DNA of 64,000 nt from Caulifigura coniformis (lineage in GTDB: Bacteria; Planctomycetota; Planctomycetia; Planctomycetales; Planctomycetaceae): contig NZ_CP036271.1 in NCBI RefSeq assembly GCF_007745175.1, positions 1,054,001 through 1,118,000 on the forward strand, given 5' to 3'. Both the position numbers and the translations under genes were made by a program. Shown here in pieces: positions 44,333 through 54,964 of the stretch. Position 1 is the first letter of the stretch. Every line of letters starts with the position of its first letter. A model generated the notes under the pieces. That model did no database searches and had not been told where the DNA came from. It was given only the letters and a program-made list of their open reading frames with translations.

Positions 44333-44854
44333 ATGAATCGTTTCATCTGCCGGTTGGCGGCCTGCGTGGCCGTGGTGCTGGTTGCTGGTGGATCGTTTGC
44401 GCAGGACTTTCCGAAGCCCGGCAAGGAACACCAGGATCTGGCGAAGGCCGTCGGAAAATGGAAACTCACCGTGAAGGAAGGCTTCAACGCAGGCCAGACT
44501 GGAACGTCCGAGTTCAAGGCGGTCTGCAACGGCATGTGGGTCGCCAGCGACTTCAAGATGGATGACGGCTCCTTCACCGGCCAGGGGCTCGATTCCTACG
44601 ACCCGACAAAAAAGAAGTACGTCAGCGTGTGGGTCGATTCGATGAGCGCCACCCCGCTGTTCTTCGAGGGGGACTGGACCGAACCCGGCAAGACGATGGT
44701 GATGACCGCCAAAGGCCCCGGCCCGGACGGAACTCCTGTCGAATACAGGTCGGTCACGAAGCATCCCTCCGAAAAAGCCATGACCTTCGAGCTCTACATG
44801 AAATCCGGCGGCGCCGAGGTCAAACTCATGGTCGTCGAATACGCGAAGATGTAA
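44333..44854 (+). CDS. DUF1579 family secreted protein
   Basis: The 173-residue protein has a signal peptide (FICRLAACVAVVLVAGGSFA) and a DUF1579 domain (GKWKLTVKEGFNAGQTGTSEF, NGMWVASDFKMDDGSFTGQGL, YDPTKKKYVSVWVDSMSATP). The fold is lipocalin-like and the function is unknown. The gene ends the run with the diheme and TlpA-like genes and has a strong terminator. GGAG 8 nt upstream supports the start. Confidence 0.9.
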   Translation: MNRFICRLAACVAVVLVAGGSFAQDFPKPGKEHQDLAKAVGKWKLTVKEGFNAGQTGTSEFKAVCNGMWVASDFKMDDGSFTGQGLDSYDPTKKKYVSVWVDSMSATPLFFEGDWTEPGKTMVMTAKGPGPDGTPVEYRSVTKHPSEKAMTFELYMKSGGAEVKLMVVEYAKM

Positions 44855-44872
44855 TCGCAGCGTTCAGGTCTG

Positions 44873-44906
44873 AAGCCCGGCACGTCCACTCTGCCGGGCT
44901 TTTTTT
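44873..44906 (+). terminator. Intrinsic terminator after DUF1579 gene
   Basis: AGCCCGGC (44874-44881) pairs with GCCGGGCT (44893-44900) and is followed by six further T. It lies 19 nt after the stop codon. Confidence 0.92.
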
Positions 44907-45020
44907 GTGCCCCGATCCGCTCCGCGGCCCGATTTCCCCCCCGATCGCGCTCCCCCGAGGTCATTTCCCGCGGTACGTTCAAACGTCCCACCTGAGCCTG
45001 CATCCTCGCCGACGACTGCA

Positions 45021-47336
45021 ATGCACAGCCTGAATTTCCTCTTCCTTCTCTCGGCCCTCGTTGTCAGCGCCGGACCCGTTCTCGCGGCCGATCAGGCCCC
45101 CGAAACGCCTCCCAGCCCCGAGGCCGCCGCCAAGGCGAAGGCCGAGGCCGAGGCGAAGGCCAAAGAGAAGGCCCAGACCCTCACCATCGACCGCATCTTC
45201 ACCGCGAAAGAATTCGACGGCGAAGCCGCTCCCCGGATCACCTGGAGCAAGCGCCGGCCAGGCTACTACATGTTCGTCAGCGCCAAAGCCGGCGTCGGAC
45301 GCGACCTCGTCTACGTCGACCCCGCCTCAGGCGAACAGGAAGTCATCCTGCCTGGTCACGGATTCATCCCTCCCGGGCAGACGCAGCCGATCGCCATCGA
45401 TGGGTTTGAGTTCTCGAACGACGAGTCGAAGCTTCTGGTCTTCACCAACAGCCGTCGTGTGTGGCGCACCAACACGCGCGGCGACTACTACGTCGTCGAC
45501 ATCGCGGGCCGCGATCTCCGCAAGGTCGGCGGCCCCGCGCTCCCCTCGACGCTGATGTTCGCCCGCTTTTCCCCTGATGGTTCACACGTCGCGTTCGTCC
45601 GCGAGAACAATCTCTACGTGCAGCACCTGCGGTCGTCGAACATCACCCAGCTCACACGCGATGGCTCGGCCACCACCATCAACGGCACGGCCGACTGGGT
45701 CTATGAAGAAGAACTCGCCCTGCGGGAAGGATATCGCTGGAGCCCCGATGGCCTGTCCATCGCCTACTGGCAGTTCGATACGACCGGCGTCCGCAACTTC
45801 TACCTCATCAACAACACCGAAGGCCTCTACGCCACCACGACGCCGATTCCCTATCCGAAAGTCGGGGAACAGAACTCCGCGGTCCGCATCGGCGTCGTCC
45901 CGGCCAGTGGAGGCAAGACCTGCTGGATGAACATCCCGGGAAACAGCCGTGAATATTATCTGGCGCAGATGGAATGGACTCCCTCCTCCGCCTCCCTGGT
46001 GATCCAGCAGTTCAATCGACTTCAGAACAACAACTGCGTGTTCATGGCCGACGCGAAGACGGGCGTGGCGAAGGTCGCGTTCGCCGAAACAGATCCGGCC
46101 TGGCTCGAGAACGAAAACAAGATCGACTGGATCGATGGGAGCGAACGTGACGTCTGGCTCAGTGAACGAACCGGATGGCGACAGGCCTATCTCACCAACC
46201 CGCAGGATGGGTCGCAAACGCCGATCACGCAGGGCGAATCGGATGTGATCAGCGTCCTCTCGGCTGGTGAAAAGCAAGGCGTCTACTACACCGCCTCACC
46301 CGCGAATCCGACGCAGTGCTACCTGTACCACACTCCGCTCGCCGGCGGAGAAGCCAGACGCATCACCCCCGAGGATCAGCCCGGATGGCACGCCTACAAC
46401 ATTTCGCCTGACGGAACTCTCGCGATCCACACCCGCTCCACCTTCGCCGATCCGCCGGTGGTCGATCTGGTGAAGCTCCCGGGCCACGAACGGGTGCGCA
46501 TGCTCGTCGAGAACAAGAAGCTCAACCAGAAACTGGCCGCCCTCAGGAAGCCTTCCACGGAGTTCTTCCGCATCGAGATCGGCGATGGCGTGCTGCTGGA
46601 TGCCTGGGCGATCAAACCCCCCGAAATGGATCTCAACGCGAAGTATCCGGTCCTGTTCTATGTCTACGGGGAGCCGCATGGGCAGACCGTGAAAGACATG
46701 TGGCCCGGCCAGCGCGGGCTCTGGTACTGGATGCTCGCGCAGCAGGGATACATCGTCGTCAGCGTCGACAGCCGCGGAACCCCCGCCCCCCGTGGCCGGG
46801 AATGGCGGAAGTGCGTCTACAGACAGGTCGGCATCCTCCCCCCGCAGGATCAGGCCAGCGCCGCGAAGAAGCTCCTCGGAATGTGGCCCTATGCGGATCC
46901 GGCCCGCCTCGGCATCTGGGGCTACAGCGGCGGTGGAAGTTCGACGCTCCACGCAATGTTCCGCTTCCCGGACGTCTACTCCACCGGCATCGCCGTCGCC
47001 GGTGTCCCCAACCAGCGGCTGTATGATTCGATCTACCAGGAACGCTACATGGGGTCGCCCGGGGACAATGCCGACGGCTATCGCCGCGGCTCCCCGATCA
47101 GTCACGTCGCAGGCCTCAAGGGGAACCTCCTCGTCATTCACGGCACGGGCGACGACAACGTCCACTACCAGGGGGCCGAGGTGCTGATCAACGAACTGGT
47201 CGCGCACAACAAGCCGTTCAGCATGATGGCCTATCCCAACCGCTCGCACTCCCTGTCCGAGGGGCCGGGCACGACGCGCCATTTTTACGACCTGATGACC
47301 CGCTACCTCCACGAGAATCTCCCCGCCAGGAAGTAA
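45021..47336 (+). CDS. Secreted S9B (dipeptidyl peptidase IV-like) peptidase
   Basis: The 771-residue protein has a signal peptide (NFLFLLSALVVSAGPVLA) and a short Ala/Lys/Glu-rich helical linker (AAAKAKAEAEAKAKEKAQ). A DPP4-type propeller follows, then a peptidase domain with the nucleophile in IWGYSGGGSSTLHA, the Asp in GTGDDNVHYQ and the His in NRSHSLSE; DWVYEEELALREGY matches the S9B Glu motif that binds the substrate amino end. It probably releases Xaa-Pro or related dipeptides outside the cell. ATG 45021 is chosen for its signal peptide; the frame extends to 44907. Confidence 0.94.
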   Translation: MHSLNFLFLLSALVVSAGPVLAADQAPETPPSPEAAAKAKAEAEAKAKEKAQTLTIDRIFTAKEFDGEAAPRITWSKRRPGYYMFVSAKAGVGRDLVYVDPASGEQEVILPGHGFIPPGQTQPIAIDGFEFSNDESKLLVFTNSRRVWRTNTRGDYYVVDIAGRDLRKVGGPALPSTLMFARFSPDGSHVAFVRENNLYVQHLRSSNITQLTRDGSATTINGTADWVYEEELALREGYRWSPDGLSIAYWQFDTTGVRNFYLINNTEGLYATTTPIPYPKVGEQNSAVRIGVVPASGGKTCWMNIPGNSREYYLAQMEWTPSSASLVIQQFNRLQNNNCVFMADAKTGVAKVAFAETDPAWLENENKIDWIDGSERDVWLSERTGWRQAYLTNPQDGSQTPITQGESDVISVLSAGEKQGVYYTASPANPTQCYLYHTPLAGGEARRITPEDQPGWHAYNISPDGTLAIHTRSTFADPPVVDLVKLPGHERVRMLVENKKLNQKLAALRKPSTEFFRIEIGDGVLLDAWAIKPPEMDLNAKYPVLFYVYGEPHGQTVKDMWPGQRGLWYWMLAQQGYIVVSVDSRGTPAPRGREWRKCVYRQVGILPPQDQASAAKKLLGMWPYADPARLGIWGYSGGGSSTLHAMFRFPDVYSTGIAVAGVPNQRLYDSIYQERYMGSPGDNADGYRRGSPISHVAGLKGNLLVIHGTGDDNVHYQGAEVLINELVAHNKPFSMMAYPNRSHSLSEGPGTTRHFYDLMTRYLHENLPARK

Positions 47337-47757
47337 CGAAGGCAGTCACAGAGCCCTCCCACTCCCCGCAGTTAGCCTTCATTCTCCCATTCAACCATCA
47401 GCGGGGAGAGGGCCGGGGGCCAGGGCCAGAACCCTTCACGGACGCTCCCGCGCAACCACCCCCGTAGGGTGGAGGGAGGAACGCCATGGTCACGGGAAAC
47501 CTGTCACACACCATTTCACGCGAGCGCGTCTTCAGGACCGGTCATGCAACCGGGGTTCGGCGCGCGCCCTCCCAGGATTTGCAGGGGAGAAGAGGCGAGA
47601 AGTACGGGACCACCCTCACACGCGCCCTCCTCGGTCGCCCTGACCCTTCCGGGGGCCGTCGGGGCCGCGCGGCAGTTTGACCGCGTTACAATCCCCGCCT
47701 AGAGTGAAGTGTTCCCCGCTGCGTTTGGGGAGCAATCCCCGCCGCGTGGAACGATTC
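47337..47757. other. 421-bp intergenic region upstream of ftsH
   Basis: No confident gene is visible. An ATG at 47486 with a good ribosome site (GGAGGAACGCC) opens 64 codons, but the product is arginine-rich, without hydrophobic or structural pattern, and its codon use looks random. Fragments such as AGAGCCCTCCC recall the repeat tail at 40157-40173. Promoter elements for ftsH presumably lie here. Confidence 0.55.
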
Positions 47758-49797
<2,040 letters not shown>

Positions 49798-49826
49798 GAC
49801 GCTTCTACTTCTCCTGACTCTGCACC

Positions 49827-50831
49827 GTGCGCGACCTCGACTCTCTGCTGGCTGACATCGAGCAACTCATCCGCTGCGACCACGCCGGCCGCGGCCTGCT
49901 GTGCAAGGACACCGCGCACTGGCGACAGGGCGATCTCGCCCGCGCCGCCCGCAGCCTGCTCGACCGCCCCGGCGCAGTCGCCATCATCACCGGCTTCGCC
50001 GTCCCGTTCCCCGACGGGCCGATCGCCGAAACCGATGGACCGCTCGGGGCCGCCCTCCTCGGCGAAGTGCTGCATCGCCTTGGACGGAAAGTCGTGCTCG
50101 TGACGGACGATGTCTGTGCTGGAGCCCTCCGTGTGGCGGCGTCCGCGTCCGGCCTGCCGGACGGCTGCGTCGAAGCGATGCCGCTTGCGGAAGAATTCCC
50201 CGATCGTTGGGTCGCCGCCTTCTTCGCGAGGCATTCCCTCGACCACCTGATCGCCATCGAACGCGTCGGCCCCAGCCACACCGTTGCCTCCGTCCTTCGG
50301 CAACCACGTTCGGCCGCCCTCACCGCCGCCGAGTTCGAGCGTCGCGTCCCGCCCGGGCATCGGGATCACTGCCACAACATGCGCGGCGAGATCATCGATC
50401 GACTGACCGCTCCGCTGCATCGCCTCTTTGATCTCGCGGCCGAGTTGCCAGATCCGCCGGCGACAATCGGCGTCGGCGATGGCGGGAACGAAATCGGTTT
50501 GGGCTCTCTTCCGTGGGAAGACATCGCGGGCCGGCTCAAAGGGCCACAGGCCGATTGGCTTCCCTGCCGAATTGCCACTGGCAATACGATCCTCGCGGGT
50601 GTCAGCAACTGGGGCGCAATGGCCCTCGCCGCCGCCGTGGCCGTGATGGCCGGGCGTCCGGAAATCGCCCGGGAATGGACTGTCGAGCGACAGCAACGGG
50701 TACTCGAGACGCTCGTGAGCGATGGGCCGGCCGTGGACGGCGCGACGCGCCTCGCTCAGCCGACGGTCGATGGGCTCACGGTCGACGTCTATCTGGAGCC
50801 GTGGCGTGCGATTGAGCGGCTTTTGACTTGA
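49827..50831 (+). CDS. DUF4392 (D-glutamate cyclase-like) protein
   Basis: The 334-residue protein matches the DUF4392/D-glutamate cyclase C-terminal family: GRGLLCKDTAHWRQGDLARA, VAIITGFAVPF, ETDGPLGAALLGEVLHRLG, GVGDGGNEIGLGSLPWEDI and TGNTILAGVSNWGAMAL. Related mitochondrial enzymes convert D-glutamate to 5-oxo-D-proline; the bacterial substrate is unproven. It starts at GTG, 29 nt after ftsH, and may share its transcript. Confidence 0.85.
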   Translation: MRDLDSLLADIEQLIRCDHAGRGLLCKDTAHWRQGDLARAARSLLDRPGAVAIITGFAVPFPDGPIAETDGPLGAALLGEVLHRLGRKVVLVTDDVCAGALRVAASASGLPDGCVEAMPLAEEFPDRWVAAFFARHSLDHLIAIERVGPSHTVASVLRQPRSAALTAAEFERRVPPGHRDHCHNMRGEIIDRLTAPLHRLFDLAAELPDPPATIGVGDGGNEIGLGSLPWEDIAGRLKGPQADWLPCRIATGNTILAGVSNWGAMALAAAVAVMAGRPEIAREWTVERQQRVLETLVSDGPAVDGATRLAQPTVDGLTVDVYLEPWRAIERLLT

Positions 50832-51002
50832 ACCGCGGTCGTTCCGCCGAGGGGAACGATCGCCCGGCGGAATTCCGGCAGAGACTGGCTTGCACATCAG
50901 TCGTCGATGACCGAGAAAAATGATGTTGGCGGCACTCCGCCGCGCATGGTAGGTTTTCGGCCCCCTGGAGTTCCGGCGGTGGCCCAATGAAGGATGAGTG
51001 AG

Positions 51003-51149
51003 ATGACGGGTTACACGGTTCACACAGGCGCATCGAAGAAATTTGCAACGGGATGGGATCGGGTGTTCGGGAAGGCCGTCAAGAAGACGGCCGCTACCGG
51101 GCCGAAGGCCGCGAAGAAGCCGGCCGCGAAGAAGTCTCGCAGCAAGTAA
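51003..51149 (+). CDS. Small basic protein with histone H1-like tail
   Basis: An ATG at 51003, with GAAGGATGAG just upstream, opens a 48-residue frame. The first half (MTGYTVHTGASKKFATGWDR) looks ordered. The second is Lys/Ala-rich (KKTAATGPKAAKKPAAKKSR) and resembles the tails of histone H1 and bacterial H1-like proteins, suggesting DNA or RNA binding. It is too short for default gene callers but is well placed, 171 nt after the DUF4392 stop and 86 nt before the acidic small protein. A peptide with this opening seems to recur in planctomycetes, but that is from memory. Confidence 0.82.
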   Translation: MTGYTVHTGASKKFATGWDRVFGKAVKKTAATGPKAAKKPAAKKSRSK

Positions 51150-51235
51150 ACAGGAGAGCAGGTCGTCGGCGGCGGAGAACGGACTCCCGTCGCGGGTGAC
51201 AAGCAGAAATTTTTCCCCGGCACGGAGGCTGGAAC

Positions 51236-51460
51236 ATGGCAGACATTCACATCGCTCAGGCAAACGCGGACGAGTACGAAGAAATCACCAGCGAAGAAGT
51301 CGATCGCGTCATCACGGGCCTCGAGGCCCTGATGGGGCAGACGAAGAGCGAAAACATCCGCGCGTATCTCGAAGAGGCGGCCGACCAGATCTTCGAACTG
51401 GTTTACGGCGAAGACGCGGAAGTCGTCGCCGAAGAGACGCCGCTCGAAGAAGCGGCCTGA
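51236..51460 (+). CDS. Small acidic protein of unknown function
   Basis: The 74-residue protein starts at ATG 51236 with GGAGG seven nt upstream. It is strongly acidic (EEITSEEVDRVI, YGEDAEVVAEETPLEEAA) and predicted helical (GLEALMGQTKSENIRAYLEEAA). I do not recognise a family; small acidic proteins often bind partners or act as molecular decoys. It follows the basic mini-protein and is ended by a strong terminator. Confidence 0.85.
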   Translation: MADIHIAQANADEYEEITSEEVDRVITGLEALMGQTKSENIRAYLEEAADQIFELVYGEDAEVVAEETPLEEAA

Positions 51461-51482
51461 TCGCCGCTCTGCGTTGAATCAC

Positions 51483-51513
51483 GAGCCCGCCTTCATGGCG
51501 GGCTCTTTTTTTT
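51483..51513 (+). terminator. Intrinsic terminator after the acidic small protein gene
   Basis: GAGCCCGCC (51483-51491) pairs with GGCGGGCTC (51497-51505), followed by eight T. It lies 22 nt after the stop codon. Confidence 0.93.
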
Positions 51514-51618
51514 CTGCGCCCCTCTCCGCCGTGACCCGCACTCCGTTGCGTCGGATCGCGGCGACAGGTGCAATGAGCGTCGCTGCCCATTCCCTGTTCC
51601 TGCACAGGCGGTTTCCCA

Positions 51619-52737
51619 ATGACGGCCCGGTTCGCTCTCCTGTTTTTTGCAGCCATGGTCGCTCCCGCCCACGCCGAGCGGCCCCGGCTGCAGATCATCA
51701 ACGGCAGCAATCAGACGGTCGACATCTTCTGGATCAAGTCGGACGCCGAACGGGTCCCCAATGGCTCGGTCGCGCCTGGCAAGAACTCGATCATCACCAC
51801 AACGCCTGGGCATCGCTTCGCCATCGTCGGTCAGGCCGACCGCAGGGAAATGATCGTGACAAGCAAGGTTCCGGTTCAGGCCGTGCGGTTCGATCCACGC
51901 ACACCCGATGGGATCCCGCCGTTTTACACCCAGCGCATCTCCGCCGGCGGTTATCCCATCGTCGCCTCCGAAAAGGTCAATCCGTATGCCCTCAAGGAGG
52001 CTGAGTGGCTCGTCGACCTGCTTCTCGCGAAACGGCCCGATCTCCGGGAGGCCATGATTCAGAGTGGCTCGCGGCTCTGCATCCTCGCGCACAACGAGTT
52101 CACGACCGATCAGCCTGAATTCGCGTGGCTGGCAGAGATTCCACGTCCCGAATTTCCTCAGGTCTCGCCGAAAGACTACATCGACGCGCGGGCCCGCGGC
52201 CTCGGCGGCAGTTCATCGGATCCGTTCTGCACCTGTGCCGAGGAAAACCTGCTCGGCTACCCGGGCGATCCGTACTCGACCGAGTGCATCCTGATCCACG
52301 AATTCGCCCACAACATCCACCTTCGCGGGCTGGCGAATGTGGATCCCACGTTCGATTCCCGCCTCAGGTCAGCCTACGACTCGGCCATGAAAGCCGGCCT
52401 CTGGAAGGGGAAGTACGCCTCGACGAACCACCACGAGTATTTCGCGGAAGGCGTGCAGTCATGGTTCGACAACAACCGTCTGAACGATCACGATCACAAC
52501 CAAGTCAATACGCGAGAGTTGCTTCTCGAATACGACCCCGGGCTGGCCGCCCTCTGCCGCGAAGTTTTCGGCGACACCGAGCTCAAATACACGAAGCCGG
52601 CGACTCGCCTGACCGGGCACCTGCAGGGCTACGAGCCCTCGACGGCGCCGAAGTTCGTGTGGCCCGAACGTCTCAAGCTGGCACAGGAATTGATCCGGAA
52701 GTCGGCCGAAGAGAGGAATCGGAAAGCAGGCAACTGA
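51619..52737 (+). CDS. Secreted VHL-beta domain / HExxH metallopeptidase fusion
   Basis: The 372-residue protein has a signal peptide (FALLFFAAMVAPAHA). Residues ~20-80 match the beta domain of von Hippel-Lindau protein: LQIINGSNQTVDIFWIK, SVAPGKNSIITTTPGHRFAIV. The remainder is a zinc-peptidase-like domain with HEFAH at 227-231 (ILIHEFAHNIHLRGL) and a likely third ligand in NHHEYFAEGVQSWFDNN. A VHL-type fold may recruit substrates. I recognise the parts by eye; the combination is unusual. The downstream monoheme gene is convergent. Confidence 0.82.
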   Translation: MTARFALLFFAAMVAPAHAERPRLQIINGSNQTVDIFWIKSDAERVPNGSVAPGKNSIITTTPGHRFAIVGQADRREMIVTSKVPVQAVRFDPRTPDGIPPFYTQRISAGGYPIVASEKVNPYALKEAEWLVDLLLAKRPDLREAMIQSGSRLCILAHNEFTTDQPEFAWLAEIPRPEFPQVSPKDYIDARARGLGGSSSDPFCTCAEENLLGYPGDPYSTECILIHEFAHNIHLRGLANVDPTFDSRLRSAYDSAMKAGLWKGKYASTNHHEYFAEGVQSWFDNNRLNDHDHNQVNTRELLLEYDPGLAALCREVFGDTELKYTKPATRLTGHLQGYEPSTAPKFVWPERLKLAQELIRKSAEERNRKAGN

Positions 52738-52749
52738 TGCGTCCCGCGA

Positions 52750-54057
52750 TCATTCCGTCGAAACGCCGCGCCAGTCCGCAGTTGACTCCGGCTCGGTCTC
52801 GACCAGGATCTCGACGATCGCCTTCCGGTCGTTCGCGGAGAGATGCGCGTACTTCTTCGCATCGTCCCCGTTGACGAGCACTCCGTGGAGCCGACTCCAG
52901 ACGAATCGCAGCATCTCAGCCGGCAACTTCCGGAACGACTCCGATCCGATGAGGTAGCTGCAGGGATGTTTGAACATCCGCGTCGTCAGGTCGAAGTCTC
53001 GCAGCGAGCGTCCTTTGGAATCGCAAGGGCCGCGACGGGAGAACGACTCCCTGAACCCGGAGGTTCCAGTGACCGGAGATGTCAGTCTCGCTTCATCGAC
53101 GAACAGAATTGCTTCCACAAGGTCTTCGCCAGCGTTCTCGATTCGCCGCACCGTGCTGTCGAGCAGTTTGTCCTCCGTCTCGCCAAGGATCTTCCGCATC
53201 TCCGCATCGGCCGCGAGCGCTTGCCGCGTGGTAAAGCTGGCCCTGGTGATGCGATTGTGAACCAGCACCTGGTGATCCAGCACCAGGTGTGCCACGAGGT
53301 CGCTGTGGGGTGAAAGGTAGGCCGATTTCAGGACGCTCGCAGGAACTTCGGCCTGGTTGTGCCCGGTCGAGTTGTCGACGGTCGCCGGCACATCGCTGGT
53401 CGGGACGACCAGATTCCCCAGATGCTTCTGGTCGCCATGCGTCCCCGTGACGTACCACCCGCCCCAGCGGTTCTCGAGAGGTGTCGTGTGGTCGACCGTA
53501 TAGCTCCCACCCGAGTAAATCGGGACGCCGCTCTTGCCGACGAACAGTGACCGCACCAGATGCCCCGGCACGCTCTCGGTGCGCGAAGAATGATGACATT
53601 GCAGACATTGATCCGTCTGCCGGATCATCTGCGGTTTCCCGGCCCGTTGCTGGTTCAAGGTGTAGAACACAGTGCCCAGTCGCGAATCGGCCGTCGAGAT
53701 CTCCAGAACCTCTCCGTTATTGCAGTATCCGAGGTAGACGTCGTCGTTGAAGTAAATCGCCCTGGGAGTTTCGGGAGTGATGAGATGCCGCTGCAGGCTG
53801 GTCTGCGAAAAGACCAGCACCTGGGAATCAACCGGGATCTTCAGTTCGTCAAGCACCGACTGCAGGTAGCCCAGGCGGTCATCGTGATTCATCGCGGCCT
53901 GGCCTGAGTCGATTCGCGTCTGGAGCGCGGTGACAGGATTCTCCGCCGCAGCGGAACTGTAGGAGACCGGCGGCAGGTCAAAGCCTTCCGCCGCGCGCAG
54001 CATCTTGCCCGTCAGAATCGCGAGCGCCAGACAGAGACACGTCGAAATCGTCCGCAT
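52750..54057 (-). CDS. Secreted monohaem protein of unknown function
   Basis: The 435-residue protein begins with a signal peptide (RTISTCLCLALAILTG). Around residue 150 it has one haem motif, CLQCH (IRQTDQCLQCHHSSRTESV). The rest shows repeated sequence of mixed character (LLDSTVRRIENAGEDLVEAI, RFVWSRLHGVLVNGDDAKKY) that I do not recognise. ATG 54057 is backed by GGAGG on the minus strand; an upstream start at 54105 has less support. It is probably periplasmic. Confidence 0.8.
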   Translation of the reverse strand: MRTISTCLCLALAILTGKMLRAAEGFDLPPVSYSSAAAENPVTALQTRIDSGQAAMNHDDRLGYLQSVLDELKIPVDSQVLVFSQTSLQRHLITPETPRAIYFNDDVYLGYCNNGEVLEISTADSRLGTVFYTLNQQRAGKPQMIRQTDQCLQCHHSSRTESVPGHLVRSLFVGKSGVPIYSGGSYTVDHTTPLENRWGGWYVTGTHGDQKHLGNLVVPTSDVPATVDNSTGHNQAEVPASVLKSAYLSPHSDLVAHLVLDHQVLVHNRITRASFTTRQALAADAEMRKILGETEDKLLDSTVRRIENAGEDLVEAILFVDEARLTSPVTGTSGFRESFSRRGPCDSKGRSLRDFDLTTRMFKHPCSYLIGSESFRKLPAEMLRFVWSRLHGVLVNGDDAKKYAHLSANDRKAIVEILVETEPESTADWRGVSTE

Positions 54058-54189
54058 CGTCCCATTCCTCCAGCTCCGGTCGATCGTCCACGAAGGGGAT
54101 CGCATTCACCTCCCGGCCTCCGGGACTCGGTGACACAGGGCCGCGAACGCGATTATCGCCGATCTGAAAGAGGATGTCGTTGTCCAATT

Positions 54190-54939
54190 TTAGTTTTTCG
54201 GCGAAACGCGGGGAATTCCCGCCGCCGGGAGGACAGGCGGCTCGGGGAGTGGAGAGTGTCGCCGGCCCCCCATCAGGCCGATCGCTCCGATGGAAATGAT
54301 TGCTCCCAGCGTCGCGAGGGCCATGTCTTTCTGCCCATCGAACGGGTCTCCCTGCTGCCCGAGAAACGACTCGGCCCAGTCGGGAGCAAAGGTCACCGCA
54401 ACCAGCCATTCGATCAATTCATAGATCGCGCTCATCGCGATGACGAATTCGATCGCCAGCACGCACGACATCGTCAGCGAGAGTTTGAGATATCGCTGTT
54501 CCAGTTCCTGGATCGGCGCCGACATCAACAGGCCGAACGAGAAGTGGACGACGCGGTCGTAGTGATTGCGGGTCAGCCCGAACACTTCGCTGATCGTGTG
54601 CCCCGTCAGCCAGTACGCCCAGCGGTCGTAAGGGGTGTTGGAGTAGAGATACCGCGCGCCGATCGTGTGGAGCACGAGGAACAGGATCGTGAGCGAGTAG
54701 CTCAGCCGGCTGAGGGCGAGGCGATTGACGACATAGACCAGCAACACCAGCGAAGCGATGGTCGGGACATGCTGCATCAGCATGAACTCAACGTTCGGCG
54801 GCGCGATGCAACTTGCGGCGAAGAAAACCAGGAAGCAGGCGAACAGTTGCTTTTGGAAAGGATCACGCGGCAGAAACGTCATGTGCAGCAGCCCCAGGCG
54901 AGAATCGACTTCGAGAGGGTAAGGCCTGTCAGTCGTCAC
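54190..54939 (-). CDS. DUF2238 (YjdF-like) inner membrane protein
   Basis: The 249-residue protein has about six helices and the DUF2238 signature: NTPYDRWAYWLTGHTISEV, NHYDRVVHFSFGLLMSAPIQE, AIYELIEWLVAVTFAPDWAE, LGQQGDPFDGQKDMALATLGA. The role is unknown. It is followed on the minus strand by the monohaem gene, with a 132-bp gap, and lies downstream of an MDR oxidoreductase gene by 25 bp. Confidence 0.9.
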   Translation of the reverse strand: MTTDRPYPLEVDSRLGLLHMTFLPRDPFQKQLFACFLVFFAASCIAPPNVEFMLMQHVPTIASLVLLVYVVNRLALSRLSYSLTILFLVLHTIGARYLYSNTPYDRWAYWLTGHTISEVFGLTRNHYDRVVHFSFGLLMSAPIQELEQRYLKLSLTMSCVLAIEFVIAMSAIYELIEWLVAVTFAPDWAESFLGQQGDPFDGQKDMALATLGAIISIGAIGLMGGRRHSPLPEPPVLPAAGIPRVSPKN

Positions 54940-54964
54940 ACCAAGGTTGCCGCGCTCACGCGCC

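Noticed and set aside
47486-47680. 64-residue frame with a good ribosome site upstream of ftsH
   Set aside because: The product is arginine-rich with no structural pattern. Kept only as a note in the intergenic entry.
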